Source of the DNA: a virus
Strand: one strand, 5' to 3'
Length of the DNA stretch: 48,389 nt
IMG/VR virus record: IMGVR_UViG_3300032223_002295
Span: 1 to 48,389 of that record
Below the pieces are notes generated by a model. The model was not told where the DNA came from and ran no database searches. It saw nothing but the letters and a program-made list of their open reading frames with translations. The first letter of the stretch is position 1. Every line of letters begins with the position of its first letter. Both the position numbers and the translations under genes were made by a program. This document shows, piece by piece, positions 35,801 to 41,733 of this stretch.

Positions 35801-36157
35801 ATGAACTTCAAGAAATTGATTTCATCAGTACTTCTTGCTGTCGGTTTACTTACTGGAATCTCAGTTCCAGCACATGCTGACACTGCAAAGCAAACAAGCA
35901 TTTCTTCTACTCCTAGCGGATTTGCCGTATCTCCAAGCACTAATTCAGGTGTAGGCGGGTTCACAAGCGTTGTTACTTTGGCACAACTGGCATATAAAGC
36001 TCAAACTGGGCTATCTATTCCTTTGCCAAATTATTCAAACGGATTTGTTCCATTTACATTACCTCAATCAGTAACAGTTGCTCCACCAGCATTGCCTATG
36101 GCGGTTATTCCATTCCGCCCAATGGTTACATTTGGTGCAAATGTAGCAACAAAGTAA
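35801..36157 (+). CDS. Secreted/surface protein with signal peptide (118 aa)
   Basis: The ATG after 'ACTAACAAAGGATAATAAA' is chosen over an upstream in-frame TTG within the previous gene. The N-terminus 'MNFKKLISSVLLAVGLLTG' is a classic Sec signal peptide with a cleavage site after 'AHA' (about residue 26). The mature part is Ser/Thr/Pro-rich with no Cys. No function is recognised. A secreted protein made from an infected cell could act on the envelope or in superinfection exclusion. Confidence 0.65.
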   Translation: MNFKKLISSVLLAVGLLTGISVPAHADTAKQTSISSTPSGFAVSPSTNSGVGGFTSVVTLAQLAYKAQTGLSIPLPNYSNGFVPFTLPQSVTVAPPALPMAVIPFRPMVTFGANVATK

Positions 36158-36164
36158 TTGGATT

Positions 36165-36238
36165 GCGAAAATAGCTTAGTTGGTTAAAGCCCCGAACTCA
36201 TAATTCGGTAATCGTAGGTTCGAGTCCTACTTTTCGCA
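36165..36238 (+). tRNA. tRNA with CAT anticodon (Met, or Ile2)
   Basis: Cloverleaf: acceptor GCGAAAA/TTTTCGC, D-stem GCTT/AAGC, anticodon stem CCGAA/TTCGG with loop CTCATAA, T-stem GTAGG/CCTAC with loop TTCGAGT, discriminator A. The CAT anticodon is read as elongator Met unless C34 is changed to lysidine (Ile). No encoded CCA. Confidence 0.88.
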
Positions 36239-36241
36239 CAA

Positions 36242-36354
36242 GGCTATATGCAGCACACCTTAGAATGGTATAGTTACATATAACAGACCCGCAGCGTAAG
36301 AGTTCGGGTGAGATAGGGCAGCGTCATTTGGTGCTGGAATATCTGCATATAGCC
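36242..36354 (+). ncRNA. Predicted structured RNA of unknown class between tRNA genes
   Basis: A perfect 12-bp closing stem pairs 36242-36253 (GGCTATATGCAG) with 36343-36354 (CTGCATATAGCC). Inside are three further hairpins: GTTA/TAAC (36273-36284), ACCCG/CGGGT (36287-36309) and CAGC/GCTG extended by two G-T pairs (36319-36336). The whole is a four-way-junction fold. It has no T-arm signature and no plausible reading frame. It lies between tRNA-CAT and tRNA-Gln and could be co-processed with them. The class is not recognised. Confidence 0.55.
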
Positions 36355-36359
36355 CCCAA

Positions 36360-36430
36360 TCTCAGATCGTCTAATGGTAGGACATCGCCCTTTGGAGGCG
36401 AGTATCTTGGTTCGAGTCCAGGTCTGAGAG
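36360..36430 (+). tRNA. tRNA-Gln (TTG)
   Basis: Cloverleaf: 7-bp acceptor TCTCAGA/TCTGAGA, D-stem GTCT/GGAC, anticodon stem TCGCC/GGCGA with loop CTTTGGA, T-stem CTTGG/CCAGG with loop TTCGAGT, discriminator G. Anticodon TTG. It starts 5 nt after the structured RNA. Confidence 0.88.
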
Positions 36431-36436
36431 CAAAGA

Positions 36437-36445
36437 TGATATAAT
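36437..36445 (+). promoter_or_regulatory. Extended -10 promoter (TGATATAAT)
   Basis: TGA plus TATAAT directly follows tRNA-Gln and lies 34 nt before the next ATG. No good -35. It gives a leader of about 28 nt with TTAGGAGATT as ribosome site. Confidence 0.6.
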
Positions 36446-36479
36446 TACTCTATAAATAAATTTATATTAGGAGATTTAA

Positions 36480-36764
36480 ATGTCATTATCACATTCACTT
36501 GTAGCATTAAATGCATCAACAGCAACAATTGTTACAATACCCGCAGCCTCTGAGCAAGCATATTCACAATCTTTAAACATTTCTATTCAAAATACAGGAT
36601 CAGTAAACGTTTATCTTGGAGATAGCACTGTAACATCATCATCTTATGGCTATATTTTAGGGCCAGGAGCAGTTTTTTCAGCAGATCTTGCACCAACTGA
36701 TGAGATTTATGCTATAGCAGACAGCGGTACACCAAATGTCGCAACCATAAAGGTTCAACACTAA
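36480..36764 (+). CDS. Beta-rich structural/decoration-like protein (94 aa)
   Basis: This small Ser/Thr/Ala-rich beta protein has no charged helices. The pattern 'SLNISIQNTGSVNVYLGDSTV' and 'GAVFSADLAPTDEIYAIA' resembles small phage head or decoration proteins that place a lipid-like or sugar-binding beta sandwich on the capsid. It is coupled by TAATG to a second structural-looking gene. Assignment by composition. Confidence 0.5.
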   Translation: MSLSHSLVALNASTATIVTIPAASEQAYSQSLNISIQNTGSVNVYLGDSTVTSSSYGYILGPGAVFSADLAPTDEIYAIADSGTPNVATIKVQH

Positions 36765-37264
36765 TGACTAAAATTTCAACTACGCCCTCAGCAGCACAAA
36801 TTCTTTACTTTGGTAATTTTGCAAGAAGCACAAGCATGGCTTCTGGCGGTGCGACATCAGATAATATAATTACTTGGGATACAACAAACAATTCAAAAGG
36901 CATGTCAATATCTGGCACAGATGCAAGCAAAATTGTTTTTGCTAATCCAGGAATTTATAACTTAAATTTTTTAGGTCAGTTTAATTTTACTGGTGGAGCA
37001 TCTAATTACAATATTACTACTTGGTATTCTAAAAATGGTGTACAGGTACCATCTTCGTCTTTTACATTTACAACTACAAGTGCTCAAGGTTCTCAAGTTT
37101 TAGCAAACGTTGAAGCCCCAATTACAGTTGCTGCAGGAGATTATATTCAATTTCACTGGTGGTCAGGTGCAGCGGGGATGTCATTAATTGCAACAGCAGC
37201 AGGAACAAACCCAACAAGACCAGCATCACCAAGTGCTAATCTAACAATTTATAACGTAGGATAA
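36764..37264 (+). CDS. C1q/TNF-like jelly-roll structural protein
   Basis: This 166-aa protein is Gly/Ser/Thr/Asn-rich. The alternating pattern 'PGIYNLNFLGQFNF' ... 'VAAGDYIQFHWWSG' ... 'SANLTIYNVG' matches the strands of C1q/TNF-type jelly-rolls used in phage fibres and decoration proteins. It is probably a trimeric virion surface protein. Starts in TAATG and is followed after 2 nt by the next gene. Confidence 0.55.
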   Translation: MTKISTTPSAAQILYFGNFARSTSMASGGATSDNIITWDTTNNSKGMSISGTDASKIVFANPGIYNLNFLGQFNFTGGASNYNITTWYSKNGVQVPSSSFTFTTTSAQGSQVLANVEAPITVAAGDYIQFHWWSGAAGMSLIATAAGTNPTRPASPSANLTIYNVG

Positions 37265-37266
37265 AA

Positions 37267-37974
37267 ATGCCATACAAAATCGTGCAACATGGAAATAAGT
37301 TTTCAGTAGTAGCTCAAAATACAGGACATGTTGCGGGAACTCATCCAAGCAAAGCTAAGGCTCAAGCACAAATGGCTGCTTTATATGCTAATGAGCCTGC
37401 AGCAAGCGTAAAGAAGTGTATGACTTGTGGATGCGATGATTTAGGTAATGATCACCATTATGTTTCAGATACAGAAAAGTGTGCATATTGTATTGATAAA
37501 GGTCAAGGCCCATGTTGGGATGGTTACGAATATGCTGGAACTAAAGAAAAAGATGGTAAGACAGTTCCTAATTGTATTCCCGTTAAAAAAGAATCCGCAG
37601 GTGCTGGAAGAATTTCTGGTGGTGTAGGATTTAAATTAGAATACAATGTTCCAGACTGCTTGGGTGGTTATGCAATTACAAAAGCGGGAACAGGGCAAGT
37701 AATTGGTTGTTATACAACTAAAGAACATGCAGAAGAAGCTATGAAAGCAATTGCTACAAATGAACCTGTAGTAAAAGGCGATCAAACAAAGCAAGATGAA
37801 CAAGAAGGTATTGGATCATTCACATCATGGGGTGGTTCTTTTGCTCCTGTTATGGGAACACAAATGCAAGACATGAGATACAACTCAACATACAATAGTC
37901 CACCACAGAAAGACGGACAGCCGTCAGCGGGGTACGGAAATCGTTCAGATAAAAATGGACGAAGCAACCAATAA
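37267..37974 (+). CDS. Phage protein with Cys motifs and 'WGGSFAP' tail (235 aa)
   Basis: The N-terminal about 40 residues form a DUF2188-like compact domain ('YKIVQHGNKFSVVAQ' ... 'SKAKAQAQMAALYANE'). The middle has 'CMTCGCDD' and 'CAYC', then 'PCWDGYEYAGTKEKDGK' with 'VPNCIPVK', a motif seen in aquatic-phage structural/morphogenesis proteins. The tail holds 'SWGGSFAPV', also found at the end of the protein encoded at 41734. Function unknown; virion assembly is suggested by neighbours. Confidence 0.5.
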   Translation: MPYKIVQHGNKFSVVAQNTGHVAGTHPSKAKAQAQMAALYANEPAASVKKCMTCGCDDLGNDHHYVSDTEKCAYCIDKGQGPCWDGYEYAGTKEKDGKTVPNCIPVKKESAGAGRISGGVGFKLEYNVPDCLGGYAITKAGTGQVIGCYTTKEHAEEAMKAIATNEPVVKGDQTKQDEQEGIGSFTSWGGSFAPVMGTQMQDMRYNSTYNSPPQKDGQPSAGYGNRSDKNGRSNQ

Positions 37975-38743
37975 TATAATAGTATATTCATTTCATTATA
38001 CAGAAAATACTTTTGAAGAATCCAAATGGTATTGGATGCTTAGGTATTCACTTAAAACATTGCAAGATGTTGGCAATACTATACCTGTTCAAGTATATGT
38101 ATCTAAATTTGATGCATATAACAAATTGTCTAAAGATTTTAAAAATATTAATTTTATTTTATTTAATAATGATTATAAAAATATATTTTGTAAAGAATAT
38201 AAAGAATATGGCAAAATGCAATTTCATAAAGTTGTAAGCGTTTATAATTGTTACGAAATGTTTAATCCAGATAATATATTGTACGTTGATGTTGATACAA
38301 TTTGGTATAAAAATCCACAAATTATATTTGATAAATATAGTAACACAGAATATGTTTGGGCTTGCCCAGATAATGTATTTAATGTTCATAAATTATTAAA
38401 TTTAGATAAATCAATGAATGATGGTTTTTTCTTAATTAATCCAAAAAAATGTTTAAACTTAAAAGTTAATTGGCATAGATATATACAGGGTTACATAAAT
38501 ACAAACCTTGAAGTTTTAAGTAAAATTTTAAAAGGACAAGATTTTATACAAGCTTGCTGGGTAACAATGCAGTATGGCAATTATAAGTATTTTGTAGATC
38601 ATTCAAATGGGGTCAAATATTTTGATGAGTTAGATGTGATTATATCTAATAAAATACATGATGTTGACCAGTCTAAGGTTGTAATTCACCATTATTTAAA
38701 TAGTGAATATGAGGTATATGTGCCCTCAGAATACCGCCCTTGA
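37955..38743 (+). CDS. Glycosyltransferase with DxD motif (GT8-like GT-A)
   Basis: This 262-aa protein starts 20 nt before the upstream stop. It has 'ILYVDVDTIWYKNP' (about 108-121), a DxD metal/nucleotide-sugar site as in GT8-like enzymes, and 'NDGFFLINPK' and 'GQDFIQACW' as acceptor-side motifs. The gene is noticeably more AT-rich (long Asn/Tyr/Lys/Ile runs) than its neighbours, suggesting separate acquisition. It may glycosylate the virion proteins encoded just before it. Confidence 0.7.
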   Translation: MDEATNNIIVYSFHYTENTFEESKWYWMLRYSLKTLQDVGNTIPVQVYVSKFDAYNKLSKDFKNINFILFNNDYKNIFCKEYKEYGKMQFHKVVSVYNCYEMFNPDNILYVDVDTIWYKNPQIIFDKYSNTEYVWACPDNVFNVHKLLNLDKSMNDGFFLINPKKCLNLKVNWHRYIQGYINTNLEVLSKILKGQDFIQACWVTMQYGNYKYFVDHSNGVKYFDELDVIISNKIHDVDQSKVVIHHYLNSEYEVYVPSEYRP

Positions 38744-38769
38744 CAAAAATATAGTCTATTTGCTATAAT
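38740..38769 (+). promoter_or_regulatory. Strong promoter TTGACA-18-(TGC)TATAAT
   Basis: A perfect -35 (38740-38745) and a perfect -10 (38764-38769) with extended TGC, 18-nt spacer. Start near 38776 gives a leader of about 57 nt with a hairpin (CAGGT 38777-38781 / ACCTG 38793-38797), an 'ACTAACTAAC' stretch and AAAAGGAGCA before hsp20. The best promoter in the window together with that at 40879. Confidence 0.8.
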
Positions 38770-38832
38770 ATTAGTACAGGTAGCCTACGGGGACCTGAAT
38801 CTAACTAACTCGCTGAAAAGGAGCAAGTAAAA

Positions 38833-39267
38833 ATGACACATCTAAGATATACAGACCCATTTACACAAATTCAATCTATTTTCAATGACCCGTTTTTTCT
38901 AGGGTTTAATGATCAATTTGTTAGATGGGAATCAAATAAGAAGACAACATCTCAATTCCCACCATACAATGTAAAGAAAATTGATGACGACAATTACACG
39001 ATTGAGCTTGCAGTTGCAGGATATGACCGTGAAGATCTAGAAATCAAGGTAGAAAAAGATACGCTAACAATTAGCAGTGACAAGGACAATGACGATAAGT
39101 CAGATTTCTTACACCGTGGTATTGCTGGACGTAACTTTACCCAATACTTTACTCTTGGGGAATATATGAGTGTTAAGTCTGCTTCACTTGAGAACGGAAT
39201 GCTTATCATTAAGATTGAGCGTGAACTTCCAGAAGAAGCAAAGCCTAAGACAATTCGCATCAAATAA
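38833..39267 (+). CDS. Small heat-shock protein (Hsp20/alpha-crystallin)
   Basis: This 144-aa protein has a complete alpha-crystallin domain (about 42-140): 'PPYNVKKIDDDNYTIELAVAGY', shortened here to its elements P-Y-N-V ... E-L-A-V-A-G, then 'EIKVEKDTLTIS', 'FTLGEYMSVKSASLENGML' and 'IKIERELPEE'. The conserved 'A-x-x-x-N-G-[ML]-L' is present. Hsp20 holds unfolded proteins in a refoldable state. The strong promoter implies high expression. Phage Hsp20 is best known from cyanophages. Confidence 0.9.
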   Translation: MTHLRYTDPFTQIQSIFNDPFFLGFNDQFVRWESNKKTTSQFPPYNVKKIDDDNYTIELAVAGYDREDLEIKVEKDTLTISSDKDNDDKSDFLHRGIAGRNFTQYFTLGEYMSVKSASLENGMLIIKIERELPEEAKPKTIRIK

Positions 39268-39276
39268 GGTACAATA

Positions 39277-39282
39277 TATAAT
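39277..39282 (+). promoter_or_regulatory. Possible -10 box (TATAAT) after hsp20
   Basis: TATAAT (and TACAAT just upstream at 39270) lies 10 nt after the hsp20 stop with no clear -35. It could start the about 85-nt leader of the 48-aa gene, or be coincidental in an AT-rich gap. Confidence 0.3.
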
Positions 39283-39319
39283 ATAGTTACTGCACCACCT
39301 CACCGTGGAGTCGCAGGAC

Positions 39320-39341
39320 AAGGACCTGAGCAAGTCCTTTT
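39320..39341 (+). terminator. Hairpin with short T-run (attenuator or weak terminator)
   Basis: AAGGAC (39320-39325) pairs with GTCCTT (39334-39339) across an 8-nt loop, followed by TT. It lies in the leader between hsp20 and the 48-aa gene. The short stem makes termination weak; it may instead be an mRNA leader structure. Confidence 0.35.
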
Positions 39342-39370
39342 CTAAACTGCTCATCTAACAAAGGATAAAA

Positions 39371-39517
39371 ATGGGTAGCAAGAAAAATCAAATGAAGATT
39401 GCAGCAGCACTAGAAGTTCGTATTGCAAAGATGCCTAAAGGCTCTGGGTTTAAGAAACCAGGATCAATGAATAAAAAGAAAACTGGTTATATCAAGATTG
39501 CACCGTTAAATAAATAA
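39371..39517 (+). CDS. Small basic protein (48 aa)
   Basis: A short gene after 'CTAACAAAGGATAAAA'. The product is very Lys-rich (about one residue in four), with no acidic cluster, and ends in a TAATG junction with the following gene. Nucleic-acid binding is likely from charge alone. It shares its leader type with the secreted-protein and groES genes. Confidence 0.55.
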   Translation: MGSKKNQMKIAAALEVRIAKMPKGSGFKKPGSMNKKKTGYIKIAPLNK

Positions 39518-40206
39518 TGCCAAAGATTAAAGTATCTGCAGAGGAAGAGTTTATTTCTCCTATTCAACCTGCAAAAAAATATGTTCCTAATTGGTATTCA
39601 AAAGCACAATCTTTTATTGGTGGCAAGCCATCGTATGTAGATGGTAAAACAAATGCTGCAATTAAAAGTTGTGTACCGTTTATGGATTCTTATTTAACAG
39701 GATATACAGCAGAACTTTGGTGTGACATACAAGTTGTACAAAAAGTTACAGGACCAGAATTAAGATTTAGTAAGGATTTACTTGCACCAGTTGGCTCAAG
39801 AAGTCCAGATATCAGTCATCCAATGCCAACTCCAAACGGCTATGATGATACACATTTTGTTTGGCATAGCCCTTATTTAATTAAAACTCCTCCAGGATAT
39901 AGTTTATTGATTACACAACCATTAAATCAATATGATCTGCCAACTTTTACACTATCAGCAATTGTTGATGCGGACAAAGAATTGTTCCCAAATGGCAGAA
40001 TACCATTTTTTATTAAAAAAGGATTTGAAGGTGTTATAGAAAAAGGCACACCTATATTTCAAGTTATCCCATTTAAAAGGGAAAGCTGGGAGTCTGTAGA
40101 TTCCCCAGAACTCAGAAAAGAAGCGGATCAAAGGTCATTCAATGTAGCCACAGTCATGTATGGCTGGTATAAAAAGAACGTTTGGACAAAAAAGGAGTAT
40201 AATTAG
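39517..40206 (+). CDS. Paralogous phage protein A (DUF6065-like, 229 aa)
   Basis: The N-terminus has 'PNWYSKA' and a 'CVPFMDSYLTGY' block. The centre has 'KTPPGYSLLITQPLNQYDLPT' reduced here to its elements (K-T-P-P-G-Y-S, P-L-N, D-L-P), and the end has 'GFEGVIEKGTPIFQVIPFKRE'. The protein encoded at 46926 has the same blocks in the same order, so the two are paralogs. Related beta-rich proteins of unknown function are found in aquatic phages. It is not secreted and has no enzyme motif. Confidence 0.55.
   Translation: MPKIKVSAEEEFISPIQPAKKYVPNWYSKAQSFIGGKPSYVDGKTNAAIKSCVPFMDSYLTGYTAELWCDIQVVQKVTGPELRFSKDLLAPVGSRSPDISHPMPTPNGYDDTHFVWHSPYLIKTPPGYSLLITQPLNQYDLPTFTLSAIVDADKELFPNGRIPFFIKKGFEGVIEKGTPIFQVIPFKRESWESVDSPELRKEADQRSFNVATVMYGWYKKNVWTKKEYN
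40191..40203 (+). promoter_or_regulatory. Composite ribosome site / -10 box (AAAGGAGTATAAT)
   Basis: AAAGGAG (40191-40197) is followed directly by TATAAT (40198-40203), which overlaps the upstream stop codon. The ATG at 40211 is 7 nt past the -10, fitting a leaderless start; the SD-like part would be 13 nt away, too far to be optimal. Confidence 0.45.
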
Positions 40207-40210
40207 ATAT

Positions 40211-40456
40211 ATGGTCAATATATCTAAATACATAAAGAATAACCCAGCCAGACTATCTGGCTATGTCTCAGCACTTATCTTGTGGGGACATAAATATTTC
40301 CCCGCAAAGTTAATTGACCTTGTTATACCATCAATTTTATTTATGGTAGGGCTTGGAGAATACAGTCAGCGTGTGGAAGATAAGAAAACAATAAAAGCTA
40401 TTTACTTAGAACCTGACCCAAATAGACCAGATGAAGAAATGATCAAGGAGATATAA
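40211..40456 (+). CDS. Small membrane protein (81 aa)
   Basis: The ATG after the -10 box is chosen over an in-frame TTG inside the previous gene. A hydrophobic segment (about residues 32-50, 'LIDLVIPSILFMVGLG') is preceded by a weaker one (15-25) and followed by a charged C-terminal tail, as in holins or small inner-membrane accessory proteins. It is coupled by TAATG to dps. A second holin/antiholin is possible but unproven. Confidence 0.5.
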   Translation: MVNISKYIKNNPARLSGYVSALILWGHKYFPAKLIDLVIPSILFMVGLGEYSQRVEDKKTIKAIYLEPDPNRPDEEMIKEI

Positions 40457-40899
40457 TGGAAGAAAAAGATTTAATTGACGCTTTAAAAACTTTAAAATCA
40501 ATGGTAGTAAAAATGTATGTTCAATCACACGGATATCATTGGAACATTGAGGGTTCAGGTTTTCCCCAATATCATAAATTTTTATTAAAAATTTACTCAG
40601 ATGTTTATGAATCTATTGATCCAATTGCAGAAAACATACGTAAATTGGGTGCAAAAGCTCCTTTTGGATTAAAATCTTGGCTTGAAGGCAGTGCTTTAGA
40701 AATTAATGATTCAGAAAATCTTGATGCAAGAACTATGTTACAAGAGCTAGTTCAAACAAATACAGTAGTTTTAGCAATGCTTAGAAGAACATATGACATA
40801 TCTAATGAATTAGATGAACAAGGAATCTGTAATTTTATTGCTGGTAGAATTGAGCAACATAAATTTTGGCAATGGCAGTTGACAGCAACACTCAAATAA
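40456..40899 (+). CDS. dps: Dps-family ferritin-like protein
   Basis: This 147-aa four-helix protein has the inter-subunit ferroxidase ligands H28, H40, D55 and E59. Their spacing (12, 15 and 4) is the same as in canonical Dps (H31, H43, D58, E62). 'HGYHWNIEG' is the family signature. Dps oxidises Fe(II) with peroxide, stores iron and can coat DNA. There is no long Lys-rich tail, so DNA binding is less certain than iron detoxification. Coupled to the small membrane protein upstream. Confidence 0.9.
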   Translation: MEEKDLIDALKTLKSMVVKMYVQSHGYHWNIEGSGFPQYHKFLLKIYSDVYESIDPIAENIRKLGAKAPFGLKSWLEGSALEINDSENLDARTMLQELVQTNTVVLAMLRRTYDISNELDEQGICNFIAGRIEQHKFWQWQLTATLK

Positions 40900-40908
40900 T
40901 AGTATAAT
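40879..40908 (+). promoter_or_regulatory. Consensus promoter TTGACA-18-TATAAT for tRNA pair
   Basis: Both hexamers are perfect: -35 at 40879-40884 inside the dps gene, -10 at 40903-40908, spacer 18. It would start near 40915 and transcribe a UUCG hairpin, tRNA-Leu and tRNA-Arg. Confidence 0.8.
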
Positions 40909-40922
40909 ACCAATACAAGTTA

Positions 40923-40948
40923 ACAGAAGGTCCTTCGGGGCCTTTTGT
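40923..40948 (+). terminator. UUCG-tetraloop hairpin before tRNA-Leu
   Basis: ACAGAAGGTCC (40923-40933) pairs with GGGCCTTTTGT (40938-40948) around a TTCG loop, 11 bp with G-T pairs. The T-tract after it is poor (GTGTTT). It may terminate the dps transcript, or act as a 5' processing/leader structure of the tRNA transcript. Confidence 0.45.
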
Positions 40949-40952
40949 GTTT

Positions 40953-41025
40953 GCCCCAGTAATCCAGCGGTAGAGATAGTGGACTTAAAATCCATACAGC
41001 GACAGTTCGAATCTGTCTTGGGGTA
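40953..41025 (+). tRNA. tRNA-Leu (TAA) with short variable loop
   Basis: Acceptor GCCCCAG/TTGGGGT (two G-T pairs), D-stem ATC/GAT, anticodon stem GTGGA/TCCAT with loop CTTAAAA, T-stem GACAG/CTGTC with loop TTCGAAT, discriminator A. The anticodon is TAA (UUA codons). The variable region is only 5 nt (ACAGC), whereas bacterial tRNA-Leu normally has a long variable arm. No encoded CCA. Confidence 0.8.
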
Positions 41026-41026
41026 C

Positions 41027-41099
41027 GGCTCTGTAGCTCAGAGGATAGAGCGTGACTCTTCTAAGGTCAGCGTCGTAGGTTCGATTCCTACCAGGGTCG
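41027..41099 (+). tRNA. tRNA-Arg (TCT)
   Basis: Acceptor GGCTCTG/CAGGGTC, D-stem GCTC/GAGC, anticodon stem TGACT/GGTCA with loop CTTCTAA, T-stem GTAGG/CCTAC with loop TTCGATT, discriminator G. Anticodon TCT reads AGA. It starts 1 nt after tRNA-Leu, so the two are co-transcribed. Confidence 0.9.
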
Positions 41100-41108
41100 C
41101 AAGTAAGG

Positions 41109-41114
41109 TATAAT
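41109..41114 (+). promoter_or_regulatory. -10 box (TATAAT) after tRNA-Arg
   Basis: A perfect TATAAT lies 10 nt after the tRNA. Transcription would start near 41121, at or just before GAGGA (41121-41125), which is 8 nt before TTG 41134. Confidence 0.4.
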
Positions 41115-41133
41115 AGTGGTGAGGAAGTGCAAA

Positions 41134-41463
41134 TTGGAATACGATCCTTCAGATGAAGAGCATAGAGAAATAATGGAGTACCTTATATCAGAGGGAGCTG
41201 CAGAATTCGACGGCGTAGATGAAGATGGTGAACCAATTTATAAATTTGACATGGAAATGTTAGAAGAAGTAATGCCTGATTTATATCAGGTTATGCAGGA
41301 TGACATGGATAATACTTTAGTTGAATTATTCAACAGAGGATTATTAGATGTATCTTATGATGAAAACTTGAATGCAATGATATCTCTTTCAGAAGAAGCA
41401 AAAGCATCTTTAATTAAAGAAGGTTTTAGCTTTGAAGATGAAGAAGAAGATTGGCAAGAATAG
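41134..41463 (+). CDS. Acidic hypothetical protein (109 aa)
   Basis: Start choices in this frame are GTG 41116, GTG 41119 and TTG 41134. The TTG is preferred because GAGGA lies 8 nt before it and the earlier GTGs sit on the predicted promoter and ribosome site. The protein is very acidic (Glu/Asp-rich throughout), helical and ends in a Glu/Asp run. It may mimic nucleic acid or act as a scaffold/chaperone. No family recognised. Confidence 0.5.
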   Translation: MEYDPSDEEHREIMEYLISEGAAEFDGVDEDGEPIYKFDMEMLEEVMPDLYQVMQDDMDNTLVELFNRGLLDVSYDENLNAMISLSEEAKASLIKEGFSFEDEEEDWQE

Positions 41464-41496
41464 TTTACAATTTAAACCATAGGTGGTGATTTAAAA

Positions 41497-41733
41497 ATGG
41501 ATAACAACCAACAAGTAGCGGGAGCTGGAAATGAACAACCTTCATCAGCAACTCCTGTAACAGAACAAGCAGGTCCTAATGGTGGCGAGGCTTCATCTCC
41601 AACACGCAATCTTGGAGTGAATAACCCAGGCACCTTAAATGTGGGCACACCTTTCACTGGCAAAGATGTTTCAATGACTACACCTCAATATGCAGGTGGA
41701 AACATTACAACAACAGAGGCAGGTTCAAAGTAA
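41497..41733 (+). CDS. Low-complexity polar protein (78 aa)
   Basis: AGGTGGTGA precedes the ATG. The protein is rich in Gly, Pro, Thr, Asn and Gln with no hydrophobic core, so it is likely disordered. It is directly followed by the ATG of the next low-complexity gene with no spacer, and the pair may be virion or scaffold-type proteins. No function is recognised. Confidence 0.5.
   Translation: MDNNQQVAGAGNEQPSSATPVTEQAGPNGGEASSPTRNLGVNNPGTLNVGTPFTGKDVSMTTPQYAGGNITTTEAGSK

Noticed and set aside
36242-36354. A sixth tRNA or a tmRNA
   Set aside because: No T-loop TTCRANY, no 7-bp acceptor with unpaired 3' end, and no tag-peptide frame.
38159-38389. Minus-strand frame inside the AT-rich glycosyltransferase
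   Set aside because: Ile/Asn/Phe-rich product typical of an AT-rich antisense shadow.
40953-41025. Stop-codon suppressor tRNA
   Set aside because: The loop CTTAAAA gives anticodon TAA (reads UUA); TTA would need a shifted loop that breaks the stem.
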